DNA of 64,000 nt from Balaenoptera acutorostrata (GCF_949987535.1 NC_080073.1:27152116-27216115), one strand, 5' to 3'; positions 35,911 through 48,155 are shown, counted from the stretch's first letter. The notes: generated by a model from the sequence alone, not told the origin. A program made the numbers and translations.

Positions 35911-37245
35911 TTATGTTTGTGGTTAACCTTATTTATAAGCTTAATTAGATGGCTGAAATTAAGTAGGTGCTAAATAAATATTAATCCATTCTCTTTCTCT
36001 CTCGACAATATTGGGATCAGAATCTTCCAAAACACCCAGGCCTCTTGAGGCCTAGACTTGGAGCTGGCCCACCGTCGCCTCTCCTACCACATTCTATTAA
36101 ATATTTGCCAGAGCCAGTCACTGTCAACTATTGGCCATGCAATGAGCGTGAATAAGGGGGAGAGAAGGTAGGAAGGACTGAGGCCATTTTACAATCGATT
36201 GCAGTTAATTACACATCAACTTAGGCAAGTCAATGCCTGCGTGGAAAGGAGAGGGCGTCAACCCATAACCCCAGTCTCCTCTTGTGCTCAAGCTGGGTCA
36301 CCCTGCTACAGACTTAGGACAGACTGACGGCCAATCATGAGAGTTATTCGTATCCTTCCTAATGATGGAAAATTGGAGTTTTCAGCTACTTTCAGGCAGG
36401 AATCCTGTCCAACCTTCACCACCATCTCAGAGAACTCCACTTCATGGAGGCGATATTGAAAAGTTGGATGCAGATCCAACTGATATAAATTGATCCTGTT
36501 TCCACAGAGTGCTGTTATGTTTGTTCTCATCATTTCTGATTGATCTTGGCAGGATCTGTGGGTCTCTGATGTCCACTAACCCTTAGCTTCCAGATTTCTC
36601 TGATCCCAGCCTCTCTGACAAGCTGATTTGTAAATGATTTGTCAACAAACACTTCCATTTATTGAAGGTGTTTATTTGTAAAGCAATTTGGTGACAAATC
36701 CTTGCTTCAGTCACCTGTCTGCTTTGGGAAATAGGATTTTTTTTTTAAATGAAGGCAGCCCTGGACATATTCCTTGGTAGATGTGGAAATCAGAGTAACT
36801 GCCTGAGCAGTGATTCCACTGAGGTTTCACCTAGAATCAAAATGTCATCCTTAAACCAATGAACTACTGCTTGGTGATTAAGTGACTGATTGAATGGTCC
36901 CTTAAGTGAATGTGCAGAAACCACCTTCCAAGTAGACTAAGTAGACGGTTTCCTTACAAACTGTAATTTTTCAGGCTATGAAAAATACATCCATTCATCT
37001 GCTCAGTGATAGCTGAAATTGATAGCACAGGCTCTTTTACATAATTAAATAAAGACTTAAATTGCAAATATCCTTGTTGGCTCGAACACAGAGTCTTGCG
37101 TGCATATTAATGATATAATATGATTAAATAAGAAGATAGATTGATAGAGAGACTGATACTCTGTCATCTATTTCTTTACTTACCAAATATATTCTGAGCA
37201 CCTACTGTGTGTTCAGGTCCTTCCTTGCCTATACTTTTTTTCTTT
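35910..37245. other. single-copy DNA
   Basis: No gene recognised. A short L2/MIR-type start ('ctgagcacctactgtgtgtt') lies at 37194-37213, just before the CHR insertion. Confidence 0.42.
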
Positions 37246-37260
37246 AAAAAAATCCTTTCC

Positions 37261-37569
37261 GGGCTTCCCTGGCGGCGCAGTGGTTGAGAATCTGCCTGCC
37301 AATGCAGGGGACACGGGTTTGAGCCCTGGTCTGGGAAGATCCCACATGCTGCGGAGCAACTGGGCCCGTGAGCCACAACTACTGAGCCTGAGCGTCTGGA
37401 GCCTGTGTTCCGCAACAAGAGAGGCCACGACAGTGAGAGGCCCGCGCACTGCGATGAAGAGTGGGCCCCACTTGCCACAACTAGAGAAAGCCCTCGCACA
37501 GAAACAAAGACACAACACAGCCAAAAATAAATAAATTAATTAATTAAAAAAAAAAAAAAAGACTTAAAA
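37261..37569 (+). mobile_element. CHR-type SINE, short form
   Basis: Sense CHR with TSD aaaaaaatcctttcc (37246-37260, 37570-37584; 15/15). Head 'tggcggcgcagtgg' and B-box-like ggtttgagccc (CpG decayed). Tail (aaat/aatt)n plus A-run with 'gactt'. Confidence 0.95.
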
Positions 37570-37584
37570 AAAAAAATCCTTTCC

Positions 37585-37707
37585 TTCTTGCTCCCATTCT
37601 TCCTTTCTTCTTTCCTTTCATTTTTTTTCTTTTCAATCCGAAGTGTCATGATGTTTTTTCCAATCCTCAGTGCAGAACTCTCATCCTTTAGAAAGGACAA
37701 GTAAGGA
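37585..37707. other. pyrimidine-rich spacer
   Basis: CT-rich sequence (tttcttctttcctttc) after the CHR; no gene. Confidence 0.4.
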
Positions 37708-38222
37708 TGTCATCTGGTGAGCTAGTTAGCCCTTATGTAGAAAGCATGTCTTTTTATTCTGATGCTTTGACATCTTGGGGCCTTGCTGACACTGGAAAGG
37801 ACTGCCCTTCCCAGAGTCAGTTAATTCCTAGAGAAAGCAAACAACTCCCCAAGACTGCACCTTTTACATGGAAAGTAACCATCCAGCACCCAGATTCCCC
37901 AACCACGTCCTTTACCTAGCTCTTATGTTCTAGGCCGACATCCACCTGTCCCAATCACCCCAGGCCAGGTAACAGACAACTAAGGTCAGCCCCCATGCCA
38001 CAGAGTCTGCTAAAATTATTCAAACTAGCCAATCCTAAGCCTGTTTGCCCTGCCTCATACGTTTCTTCCTGCAGAAACTACAGTAAAGGGTCTCTCCACA
38101 TTCCACCCCCTCCTTCTGGCTCCTAAATAACCCTGGTGCTTCCCTATGTAGCCCTTTGTGGGAGTGATGTGTTTCCTGGTTCTAGGTATCTGTGAGATTT
38201 TAAAACTTCTTCCTTCATGACT
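37708..38222 (+). mobile_element. candidate solo LTR, family unknown
   Basis: Contains 'ccaggtaacagacaactaag', 'attattcaaactagccaatc' and 'cctgtttgccctgcctcata', followed by a T/C-rich end with 'aaataaccc'. The order resembles ERV LTRs. TG and CA ends can be drawn (tgtcatc...ctgtca), but no certain TSD is seen. Confidence 0.4.
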
Positions 38223-38224
38223 GT

Positions 38225-40025
38225 CATTTTTGTGTCTGCATGTCTTACCACATCGAATTCCAGCTGTGTTTTAAAAACCTTAACATCTGGAGTCAAACAG
38301 AAGATGAGAAGTGTCAGTTTTTCCATCTCCCAGTTCCTCTTTCCAGGCCCACACGAGTCAGCTCTGATCACCACGGTATGAAAAAAGTGGGCCCAAGGGA
38401 TACCTACGAGTGACAAGGCAAATAGCCAAAGCAAGAGATGCATTAAGAGATTCTCAGTACCCAACACCTAAGTTGCCTAAGCTTCCTGCCCCAGGAGAGG
38501 AGGAGTGCCTGCGTTTCCATGCCAGGCATAAAGCAGTGATGTGCTGAGTGTCAGTTCATATTCTCTCTTCAGTGAAAAGTTTGGAGACAGAAAATTGAAC
38601 ATGTCCCTGCCCTAAAGGGGATCACCTGCTGGCGAGGGAGAGGGACAGTACATGAGAGAACTGCTGTAAGCATATCACTGCCCCACACAGCTCTCAGGGG
38701 AGCTGCCGGTACAGGTGGAATTTGCACTGGATCTTGAAGGGTGAGCAGAAGATTACTTGAAGACGGTCAGGTTGGATATCTTAGATAGAGGAGCATTATT
38801 TCTTTGCAAGAAAAAAAAGTGTGGGAAAGAGTCAGTTTTTAGAAACCTGATAGTGTTTCTGTGGTTTTACATTTTTCCTTAGCTTGTATTTTCTCCCTCA
38901 GCCACTGCCATGTCAGCAAATCGCAAAAGTAGAGCAGAAGTGTGGCATTGCAGTGTGTCAGTCTCAGGATTGTGAGTTTGCAGATATGGGGAAGATCCTT
39001 TCCTCTTTCCAGAGCTCAGACCCTGTCTCAAGCGTCTAGGGCGCAGGGGGTAGGCAAGAGGGAGAAAGAAGGTGGTTTGCATGTGTCTGGCCCTTTAAGA
39101 GCCACTTGAAATAATACCAAGAAGAGAAAAATGAGCTGGTGAATTTTTAGCAGCAGATTTGCACTCCATATTAGTAGCCTTGATTCTTCAGCAAACTGTT
39201 ATGTGTCCAACCCAAAATATTGGGTGCGAGTGCGGGGGTAGCATTCTCAAGATGCCAGCTATTAATAAGCACAGTGGTCATATTTTTTGCAGTGGCCCAG
39301 ATCTTTGACACTCACTGATGTTCACCAGTTCCCAAATTCCAAAGGTTTACCAAATGTAGCCCTCTTAACAGAGTTAAGGCACTCCATTACTTTCAAATTG
39401 CTCTACTCTGTCCAGACCCAAGCTGTACTCACTTCCAAAGGAAATGACTCTTGAGAACCTGAAGAGCCTCAGTTACTCTAAATCACTCTACAAGGCAAAC
39501 ACAAAATTAATCGGGGCTCCTGTGTTTGGCATCAGTCAGGCATGCAACAGAGAATGCCATAAATAAAAACACTGAGTCTGACTGTTGTCCAAACCTCGGG
39601 GAAGTCTGTTTTCAACTGGGTAAAAGAAAGCCATGCCAACCTTTCAACACATTCTTCTGTGAGAGGAAAAACTAGAAAATGTCTCAAACAAACAAAGCCC
39701 TGATTAGTGAAGGAGTTGCCCCTTTGCTGTTAACCCATTAACAGAGATATTGGCTAATTTTCTTAAAATGTTAAATAATAATCCTTATTTCCTGCTATTG
39801 GGTCAGCAGTGTTTGCAGCTAAACAATACTTGAGGTTTAGGGTCTTTTCATGCACATGACCACCACAGGGGCTAAAACACCTTTGGTCCTTTGCTGGCAC
39901 TTGCTTCCTTGTTCATGTTTTAGAATTTGAGGATGCTTCAAGTGGAAGAGACCTTGGCGATCTCCTTTGCAGAGGAGAGAAACACACACACGTGAAAAAA
40001 AAATTCAGAAGATAAATCATCATCC
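38225..40025. other. mostly single-copy DNA
   Basis: No exon supported. 38560-38770 ('gtccctgccctaaaggggat', 'cactggatcttgaagggtga') resembles a decayed antisense L2. 39640-39900 is repeat-free with T-cell-factor/SOX-like cores and could be tested for conservation. Confidence 0.4.
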
Positions 40026-40027
40026 TA

Positions 40028-40250
40028 AGCTTTTACCAAGCATTTATTATGTGTGAGACGCTCTGATAAAAGCTTTATATGGCAACTCTTGAATTCTCAC
40101 AACAGCCCTATGAAGGAAGGCCTTTTATTGCCCCCATTTTATATATGGGAAACCTACACAGACTAAGTAATCCATCCAGGATGACACAACTCAGAAGTGG
40201 AGAAGCAGGGATTCAAGCCAAGTTCCTCTGCCCTCCAATCACAGGGCTGG
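40028..40250 (-). repeat. MIR SINE
   Basis: 'catttattatgtgtgagacg', 'ctcacaacagccctatgaag' and 'agcagggattcaagccaagt'; antisense, well preserved. Confidence 0.87.
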
Positions 40251-40389
40251 ACCACACTGGGTGCTGGGATAGGATAGGTGATAGGACCGGGAGGCGTGGT
40301 GGGCCAGAATGAGGACCCAGCCCTTCCAAATCCATTTACTTCTCCTCACACAAGGCTGACTAGTAGAGTCACAGGACAAGAATGTGCAT

Positions 40390-40530
40390 CCTTTACTTTC
40401 AGCCCAGCTCAGATTAAGAGCTTCTTGGAGAAGATACTATGTTTCTTCTAATTGTATACCCAACACCTACTATAGTCAGGCCTTAGGTTGTGGAACAACC
40501 AATGTTCGTTGAATAAGGGAATGAATGAAT
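40390..40530 (+). repeat. L2 3' end
   Basis: 'gagcttcttggagaagatac', 'gtatacccaacacctactat' and 'gttgaataagggaatgaatg'. Confidence 0.75.
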
Positions 40531-41150
40531 TTAACCAAAAGTTATGTTCCCTTTGACACTTCTCAAGTTTCAGATAAACAACACAAACAAGTTCCAGAGA
40601 TAAAAATCCCAGATACAATTTGGCTTCCAAAAGTATCCATGTATCCACTTAAAAAGCAGAGTCATTCCAAACTATCATCAATGTTCCACCCATCCTAACA
40701 TGTATATTAGGCAGCAGGTGGACCAAAGGAGCTCAGGGTAATTATAGGGCTGTTCTGGACAAGATGCTTGAATTTGAATGAAACTCAACCCCACTGGGGA
40801 CAGATTCCTGGCCTCTGTCTCAGACGTAATTCAGCTGAGGGATAGAGGGGAGAATTGCAGTTGAAAATACAAGAGAACGTATTCAGGGAAGTTTCTTATT
40901 TCTCAAGGAAAACTACCTGTAAAAAATACTGAAAATGTAAAGTTGATTATTCAATAGATAGCTTTCAAAAATAATTCCATGATAAGTAGGAGTTCTCATT
41001 AATTTTATATACTCAGTCCATTTTGTTTCTTTTCAGAACCGTAGCCACTCAATCCCCAAACACACCTTATATCAGACTAACTAGGGGTCATTTCCCTTAC
41101 CCAGTCTTGTGGATATATTCATAAAGGACTGTTTTCTGGAAGAAGGTGAT
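40530..41150. other. single-copy DNA
   Basis: No repeat or exon recognised. Confidence 0.45.
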
Positions 41151-41400
41151 GGAGATGCAAGGATTAAGAACAGGGCAACTGAAATCAGTCTTTGAATCTT
41201 TTCCCTGCCACTTAGCAACTGTGGGACTTGGGCAAGTTATTTTATATCTTTGTGCCTTATTTTCCTTAGTTGTAAATAGGGATAATAATGAGAGTACCAA
41301 AGTACCCAATCCCATAGAGATGGCCTAAGGATTGAATAAAAAGATACATGCAGGACTTATAAAACAATGGCTGACCCATGGTAAATTCTTCAGAAAGGTT
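41150..41400 (+). repeat. MIR SINE
   Basis: 'cttagcaactgtgggacttg' and 'ttatatctttgtgccttatt' follow MIR order; the trailing 'ggctgacccatggtaaattc' matches the tail. Confidence 0.85.
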
Positions 41401-41690
41401 AAATATCATTATTGATTTTGTTATTAATAATTTACTCTATTTCCTTAGTTCTCATTTGGAATAATGTGAATTGAGAGGGCTCTACCATTCAAAAGTTAGC
41501 TTTGATAATAAAGCTGTCACCTTATTTGCCAGTTTAATCTGTTAGAGATGCAAGTACCATTTCCACAGCCCAGACAAGATGCTATCACCATATGCTCAAC
41601 ATAAATGTACCTGAGTTGTCTGGGGATAAACTGAAGAAAACAAACAAAAATGATCTTACCTAAATATAGGAATAATAAAAGTGACCAATT
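41400..41690. other. single-copy DNA
   Basis: AT-rich spacer, nothing recognised. Confidence 0.4.
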
Positions 41691-42045
41691 ATGATGACCT
41701 ACTTTGTATTGGAATTTTATATAATTTCGAATCCTCACCACCTGAAAGGGTAGATATTATTATTCTATTTCATTTTATTTATTTATTTTTTGGCCACGTG
41801 CCCCTCAGCTTGCAGGATCTTTGTTTCCCGGCCAGGGATCTAACCTGGGCTCCCAGCAGTGGAAGCATGGAGTCCTAACCACTGGACTGCCAGGGAATTC
41901 CCTTATTATTCTATTTAATAAATGTAAACTCTGAAGCTGGGACAGGTTAAGTATTCTGCACCAGGTCACATAGCTTGCAAGTGACTGAGATGGGTTTTGA
42001 ATCCTGCTTTTTCTGACCAAAGCCCAAATTATATTATATATACAC
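41690..42045 (-). repeat. MIR SINE, split by a CHR-1-like SINE
   Basis: Antisense MIR: 'tgacctactttgtattggaa' to 41770, then 'ctctgaagctgggacaggtt' and 'gcaccaggtcacatagcttg' after the insertion. Confidence 0.82.
41771..41902 (-). mobile_element. CHR-1-like short SINE
   Basis: Antisense ~130-bp SINE ending ...CTGCCAGGGAATTCCC. TSD ttattattctattt (41757-41770, 41903-41916; 14/14). Body 'ggccagggatctaacctggg' is the tRNA-derived B-box region (reverse). Confidence 0.92.
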
Positions 42046-42057
42046 CCCTCCATAAGA

Positions 42058-42215
42058 CAGATGTTCTCAGGCTTGAAAACTATCGATACTCAGGACTCAT
42101 CTGAAACAACTGAATCACCTCAGCAGGGGGTGGAGGGAAAATAGGCACCTGTACTTTATAAACATTTCCAGGTGTCTACTGTGCTGGCAGGTCTGAGAAC
42201 CACTTATCTAGACTC
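42058..42215 (+). mobile_element. MER5-type hAT element
   Basis: 'cagatgttctcaggcttgaa' at the left and 'ggtctgagaaccacttatct' at the right, with a diverged middle 'aaacatttccaggtgtctac'. Confidence 0.6.
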
Positions 42216-42429
42216 TGCTCTCTTCTGAAATGTGTGAAATAAGTATTAACCTAAAGCAACATCTTTCCCATTATGTATTCCATTAATTAGTTTAAAGTAG
42301 CTGAAGTGAAGACTCATTTACATCATTTACTCAATGAATTAATTTTCACTGTTTAGAAAGTCATCCATCCAAATTTGGATGAGGAATCTCATGTCACTCT
42401 GTTTCTAGATTATGAGCCATACAATCGTC

Positions 42430-42800
42430 TCTGGTGATTTTTTTCATTCAAAAAGTATTTTTGAGAGCCCTCTTTGTGTCCTTATTGTTACTTATGAGAG
42501 ACATAAAGAAATATGAGCCACTGTTCTTCTCAGAGTTGGTGATCATTATTACAACATGTACCCATAGAGCATTTTATTGATACTGGTCACTGTAAAACCC
42601 ATCAGGTATATAGTGGCAAACAATGTACGTGTAGCTACTATCCTCTTGGAACTTACAGGCTAGTACAGAGATAGGAGATTAACATGTAAATTGGTAAATA
42701 AATATGTAATTACAAATTATGGCAAATGTTATGAAGAAATAAACAGAGAGGGTCTCCTTTAGATTGGGTGATCAGGGATAGTTTCCATGCAACAGCTTCA
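42430..42800 (-). repeat. L2 fragment, antisense
   Basis: 'cctcttggaacttacaggct', 'acaaattatggcaaatgtta' and 'gattgggtgatcagggatag' in antisense L2 order. Confidence 0.7.
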
Positions 42801-42859
42801 AAATCATGAGTCCCTTTGAGAATTGTCTGGTGTATTCCTAATAGTTAATTTTATAACAA

Positions 42860-43025
42860 TGGGTACGCCCAGTATATCCTCTCTTGTGTCTGACTTCTTT
42901 ACCTCAGCATAACGTTTTTGAGATGCATCATGTTACTGAGTGCATTAACAGTTCATTTCTTATTATTGCTAAGCAGAATTCGATTGTATGAATATACTCT
43001 CGGTGATGTTTATGCACATGAAAAT
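42860..43025 (-). mobile_element. old L1 fragment, antisense
   Basis: 'ttgtgtctgacttctttacc', 'cataacgtttttgagatgca' and 'attgctaagcagaattcgat' are antisense L1M landmarks. Confidence 0.65.
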
Positions 43026-43044
43026 TTAAGAATCACTGAATTCG

Positions 43045-43165
43045 ATTGTTGCTTCTTTAAGGGCAGGAACAATGCCTAATACATTTATCGTACTTTCCAA
43101 AAAAATTGGCACAGGAGATTTCAGTTAGTAGGTATTCAATACACATTAGCTGATTGGATGAATTT
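43045..43165 (+). repeat. L2 3' end
   Basis: 'ctttaagggcaggaacaatg' and 'agttagtaggtattcaatac'. Confidence 0.65.
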
Positions 43166-43385
43166 TGATGCTCGAGGATGAGACCTATTGTTCTCTCTCC
43201 AGTGTCCCTACCCACAATAATCATATGACTCTTTAAAAAAAAAATAATAAAGTTGACGTTAATTTGAGCCAACAAAAGACAAGAGTGATTGAGCATTTTC
43301 ACACAATGCAGATGATTCATTTGAGGCGAAGGCAAGGAATCACATCAACAGCAGTGAGCCTGTTTATTCTCAGGATTCTTTAAAA
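43165..43385. other. single-copy DNA
   Basis: Nothing recognised. Confidence 0.4.
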
Positions 43386-43397
43386 TCAAATGTGTGT

Positions 43398-43625
43398 CTA
43401 CCAAATGTAAAATAGATGGTGGGAAGCAGCCGCATAGCCCAGGGAGATCAGCTCAGTGCTTTGTGACCACCTAGAGGGGTGGGATAGGGAGGGTGGGAGG
43501 GAGATGCAAGAGGGAGGAGATATGGGGATATATATATATATGTATAGCTGATTCGCTTTGTTATAAAGCAGAAACTAACACACCAGTGTAAAGCAATTAT
43601 ACTCCAATAAAGATGTTAAAAAAAG
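43398..43625 (+). mobile_element. young 5'-truncated L1 (3'UTR only)
   Basis: 228 bp matching the 3'UTR of the L1 at 15850-16080 ('gggaagcagccgcatagccc', 'actccaataaagatgtt'), ending in A's. TSD tcaaatgtgtgt (43386-43397, 43626-43637; 12/12). Contains a short (ta)n. Confidence 0.95.
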
Positions 43626-43784
43626 TCAAATGTGTGTAACGCAGGTAGACATTGCCACATTCATAAACGTGTCCGTGGCTGGTTCTGACACTTCAGCTGT
43701 GATGCTAATTAATTACACAAAATTCAGATGCACTGAGAGGTGAGGATGATACTGTAAGTTCCTAAGAAAACGGAGCTCACCTTT

Positions 43785-43870
43785 ATTCATCTGTGCTTCC
43801 GCTACAGGCTGAGTCACAGCATCTAGAATCTAGTAGGTGCTCAATAAAGGTTTCTGGAATTGAACTGAAT
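43785..43870 (+). repeat. L2 3' end
   Basis: 'agaatctagtaggtgctcaa' and 'taaaggtttctggaattgaa'. Confidence 0.65.
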
Positions 43871-44305
43871 GTAGACAAATTGCTTTAATACCAAATACAA
43901 ATGTTTACAATGCGCTTATCCATAATAATTAGTTTGGGAACATTCAAAGAAACCCTCACCCAGCCTGCATTTTAATGCAGGGTACATTTCTGAGCTGAGA
44001 CTGATGTTCTCCATAATGACTCCCCTGAAACCAGGCTAACATTTAAAACAGGGTGCCAGAAGCAGTCTGGGAAATGTCAGTGTGGTTTGTGATTATGAGC
44101 TGGTCTAGATGAAGAAAACAAGCTCCCTTTAATAAACTGAAGCTTTATACAGACTGCAGAAATTTATTAAAATGAAGGGAGAAGGGCTTGACTAAACTAA
44201 AAGGCTTAGACATATTATTGCCTATTAAAATGTATTCATTAATTACAGGCTAAAACCATCAAGAGTGATTCCATTATGATAGGAGGCAGTTAGAAGATAG
44301 TTGCT
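43870..44305. other. single-copy DNA
   Basis: AT-rich, no repeat recognised. Confidence 0.42.
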
Positions 44306-44700
44306 GGGTGTTTTGATCTCTGCAGTCGGAATTAGGTCTGCCATGTCCCACCTGAGACCTAGGGCAATCCACCTAACCTCTCTGACCCTTAGTTCCCTGA
44401 CCTACAAAGAGGTGATAACATTAACGACCTCACTGGGCTGTACTCTGATTGAATTATATAACTCATTGTATAATGTCTTTAGACAAGTTGTGGACAGAAG
44501 TTCAGCACATCTGCATCATCTAAGAGCTTATTAGGAATGCAGAATCTTAAGTCCAACCCCAGACCTATTGAATCAGAAACTCCGTTTTAGCAAGATCCCC
44601 AGCTGACTCGCATGCACATTAGAGTGTGAGAAGAGTGGATCTGAAGCACTTACACATGCCAGGCACACAGTAAATGCTCCATAAATATTTGCTATTATTA
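44305..44700 (+). repeat. MIR SINE, split by a MER5-type element
   Basis: Left piece 'agggcaatccacctaacctc' and 'cagtcggaattaggtctgcc' to about 44475. Right piece 'gccaggcacacagtaaatgc', 'tccataaatatttgctatta' from about 44640. Confidence 0.8.
44476..44638 (+). mobile_element. MER5-type hAT element, nested in MIR
   Basis: 'gcttattaggaatgcagaat', 'ccaaccccagacctattgaa' and 'gcaagatccccagctgactc' follow MER5 order; the end '...gagtgtgagaagagtgg' is recognisable. Confidence 0.8.
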
Positions 44701-45787
44701 TTGTAAGGAAAATTTTAGAAATATAAATAAAATATAGTTTCGCCCTCTCCCCAAAGATAGTCAGATGCATTTCTTTACCATATTGTACATGTCTTCCATC
44801 TTCTTAAAATTGTTTCACCATTGCAAAGATCAATATACAACATTCAGTGTAAACACTGACTCTCTTAATTTTGACGATCATTTATAAAACCGGGGTTGAA
44901 TGGTAGACACTGATCACGTAAAAAGCAGGCTAGATTTCTTTGTGGACTATAAACATGCAGCTTTATCAGAATTGGCAGGCTGATGTTAACATGAAATTGT
45001 TAATTGACCTTTCTTCTTCCTCACAGCCACAGACAGATATATTGGTTTTAAACAGATTCTTGACACTCTGGTAGCTTGGTTCCCGCTTTCCACACCTACA
45101 ATTGACCGAATAAGATGAAACATAAGGGAACAAATAGTAAAAATTTAAGAGGTGATCATTTCTAGTTTTCTTGAGCCTATTTTAACAAAGATTGGGGGAC
45201 AACAGCGCTTTCCTCATGGTTTTTTTTCCCCTCTGCATCAATACGCTTGTGTGTGCTCTCTGAAAACCTCTAAGAGAAATAAATAGTTCACCATTTGTCT
45301 TTAAGAATCCTCTATCTCAGCTGAGTAGGAGCTGAGAGCATAGCAAAGACAATGCATTTCGTATGAACTTCAAATGAAAAGTACAAACCACTGAAATTTT
45401 TCAGGGCAGGAAGTTAGCCCCAAAGCAAATGGGCTGAAGATGTCAGGCTGGAAAAAGTTAATCTACTGGACTCTCTTCTATGAACAGTCAAGTCATTTTA
45501 AATTCTAATGCAACATGTCTGTACAGTGCCTCCCCAGCCGTAGCTGAACTGAAGAAATAGGAGGCATTTACAATGGACGCTTTATAAAAGCAGACTCAGA
45601 AGTTTGTCTTCCTGGTTGTGTGCTGACCTGAGCTGTTATCCCTCTCTGCCTTCACTGAGAATGTTTTCTGGAATCCTAAGAGTTGTACAGCCCACTGCAT
45701 GGAGAGGAGATCTCCTACACATTGTTTGTGGACTGTTATCTGATCGTCAAAATTGAGACAGTTCAATTTGTCTTCAGCGACCATTCC

Positions 45788-45789
<2 letters not shown>
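44700..45789. other. single-copy DNA
   Basis: About 1.1 kb without recognised repeat or exon. Confidence 0.45.

Positions 45790-45819
<30 letters not shown>
45790..45819. repeat. (AC)n microsatellite
   Basis: Uninterrupted (ac)15. Confidence 0.97.
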
Positions 45820-45821
<2 letters not shown>

Positions 45822-46075
45822 CCATGGGTGCACACATATTCCCTTCTTGGGTCCTTTGACCGCACTTTTAACAAATTTACTTTCATGGGGCCCTCAGGTT
45901 GTCCCAAGTCCCTCTTATCACAGATACGGTGAATCAAATAAAATAATTCACATTGCAATATCTGCATCAGATAACATCTATCTTTTAAAACATTTTGAGA
46001 TGTTGAAGGCATACACAAAAGGCACAAAGAATAGAGCTTTTCTACAAAACATACTCCAAAGACTTCTTATCTCAC
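45820..46075. other. single-copy DNA
   Basis: Nothing recognised. Confidence 0.4.
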
Positions 46076-46590
46076 AGAGGATAAACCCAAATTCCCGACA
46101 CGGCCTTCCAGCCTTCCGTGAGATGCTTTCCCTACCTCCTACTGTCCTGGTCCTACCCCTCTCCACTCGGCCACTGCTGCTTCCCTGGTTAGGGCCCAGA
46201 ACATTATCACACAATGTTCTCTTTACCTTCAGTACTCTCCTCCTAAATATCTGTTGGACTCCTTCCCCTGATTTCTTCAGCTCTCTCTGAAATGTCTCCT
46301 TATCTGAAAGGCCTTTCCTGACGACCCTGAATGAAACAGCTCTCTCTCCCCAACGCCAGGCTCAGTATCTCATATCCCCTTAGCCTGCTTTGTTTTTCTC
46401 CATAGCACCAATCACATACAGTGTATATTTAGTTGTGTACTTAAATACTGTCTGGTGGTCCTAACTAAAATGTTAGTTCCAGGAAGTCAGGGCTTTTGTC
46501 TGTTTTTTTCCTGCTATATTCCCAAAATCTAGAAAAGAACCTGAGACACAGTAGGTGCTCAGTGAATAAGTGTAATGAATGAATGATTTC
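46075..46590 (+). repeat. L2 LINE 3' part
   Basis: 'ctctgaaatgtctccttatc', 'aaaggcctttcctgacgacc', 'tttttctccatagcaccaat', 'cacagtaggtgctcagtgaa', 'taatgaatgaatg'. The 147-codon open frame on top of it (45847-46290) is chance. Confidence 0.88.
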
Positions 46591-46689
46591 AACTTTTTCT
46601 GCTCCTACCCTCCAGCTCAAGAAAATTATAAATACATATAATCTAAATAAAATAAAAATTATGTATGTGTGTGTGTTACCCATGTAACT

Positions 46690-46825
46690 CATGTTTTCTT
46701 CCTGGTTTCAGGTACCTTCCTCTCTCCTGGAAGTAATCACTATCTTGAATCTAGTGCTTATCATTTCCATGCATTTCTTTATCTTACATATATGTGTATT
46801 CTTAAGCAGTACATAACACTAAGTA
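46690..46825 (-). repeat. possible old L1 fragment, antisense
   Basis: 'gaagtaatcactatcttgaa' and 'tttctttatcttacatatat' resemble antisense L1M text; weak. Confidence 0.4.
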
Positions 46826-46917
46826 GTTGTATACTATACTAAAGCATAGCAAAGCACAACATGGCATAGTGGAGTATTAAAGTATAACATAATCTAGTAT
46901 AATCATTTAAAAAAGAA

Positions 46918-47080
46918 CAGCAGTTTTCAAACTTTGATTCATATCAGAATTACCAGGGCAGCTTTAAAAAAATCCCAGTCCCTCTATGAGTTTTATCTGA
47001 AAATCCTTGGGGGTGGGACCTCAGCAGTTTCTTTCAAGCTCCTAGCTGATTCCGATGACAGCTGGGTTGGAGGACTAGTG
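46918..47080 (+). mobile_element. MER5A-type hAT element
   Basis: 'cagcagttttcaaactttga', 'agaattaccagggcagcttt' and 'cctagctgattccgatgaca'. Confidence 0.78.
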
Positions 47081-47420
47081 GTATTGCCCACAACAGAGTG
47101 TAGTGGTCAGGAGTCAAGCTCAGGAGCCAGCCTGCCGGGGGTGCAATCTTGCCCCCAAATCTCTCCAGAGTTTCTAAAGTTCACCAAACACCACACTCCG
47201 CCACCCCTGGTGGAGCAGCCCACAGAATCCCTTCTCAGAGATACTGGCCAGAATCCAAAGCCAGCCCTTCAACTAACCTCTCTTTGGCATTTTTCTGAAA
47301 TACTCAACTCTCAGTCATTTTAATATGGTCTTCCATCTAAGTCATTGGCAATCCCCCCCACCAAAAAAAAAAAAGGTCAATTCCTTGCTTCAAAACACTC
47401 ACTGGTGTCCCTGAATTTGT
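47080..47420. other. single-copy DNA
   Basis: No repeat recognised. A 129-codon open frame (46934-47323) spans the MER5A and this stretch; no family resemblance and no splice or promoter context. Confidence 0.42.
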
Positions 47421-47705
47421 AAAATCTTTCTTGAAATACAATAGATAAATCATCGCTGTATGGCCTGATGAATTTTCACAAACTGAACATGCACAGAACA
47501 AGCACCTAGATCAAGAAACAACATCCCCACCCCCAGGGCCCCTCTCAGGTCTCCTCCAGGTGCGACCCTCCCAAGAGTAACAACTCACTTGCCATTGAAA
47601 AATGGATTAATTTCCCCTGTTTTTGAATTTCACACAAATAAAATGATAAAGTATATACTCTTGCACCTGGTTCTTTCATTTGACATAATACATATTCTTA
47701 ATATC
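47420..47705 (-). mobile_element. old L1 (L1M type) fragment, antisense
   Basis: 'caagcacctagatcaagaaa', 'ctcccaagagtaacaactca' and 'gaatttcacacaaataaaat' match the antisense L1M 3' order. Confidence 0.72.
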
Positions 47706-48155
47706 TTTTAGATTAAAAAAAAGATGTATAAAAAGTAAAACCATGCAGGAAAGAAAGCAAAGGCACTAATTATGAATAATGTATCTGATTCACTACCTAG
47801 AAAAATCGGAGAAACCATATAAAAGGTTCTACAGTAATTTATTTCTTAAAAGACAGTTACCCATTTTTTCTTTAAAGAATAGAGAAACTTTTAGATTGCC
47901 TATTTTATCAACTCATTCATAGACCTGTCAGTGTGCTTTTGCGTAATGTATATTACCTAGAAAACAGCGTGTATATAGATTATTTGTAAAGGCAGTGCTA
48001 GAAAGGCAGGTGAGGCCAACTTCGTGCCCTGTTAGTAGATTATAATTAGTCCATAATCTAAGTTCATGTTTATTTCATCTGGGGGTGTATGTTTTCAGGG
48101 ATAAACATGAACTCACATTGATCATTTTAAGCTAACAAAAATATTAGTCTGAAAT
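47705..48155. other. single-copy DNA
   Basis: AT-rich, no repeat or exon recognised. Confidence 0.42.

Noticed and set aside
45847..46290. 147-codon open frame
   Set aside because: Overlaps a sense L2 3' region; no protein family resemblance and no exon signals.
46934..47323. 129-codon open frame
   Set aside because: Begins inside a MER5A element and has no recognisable domain.
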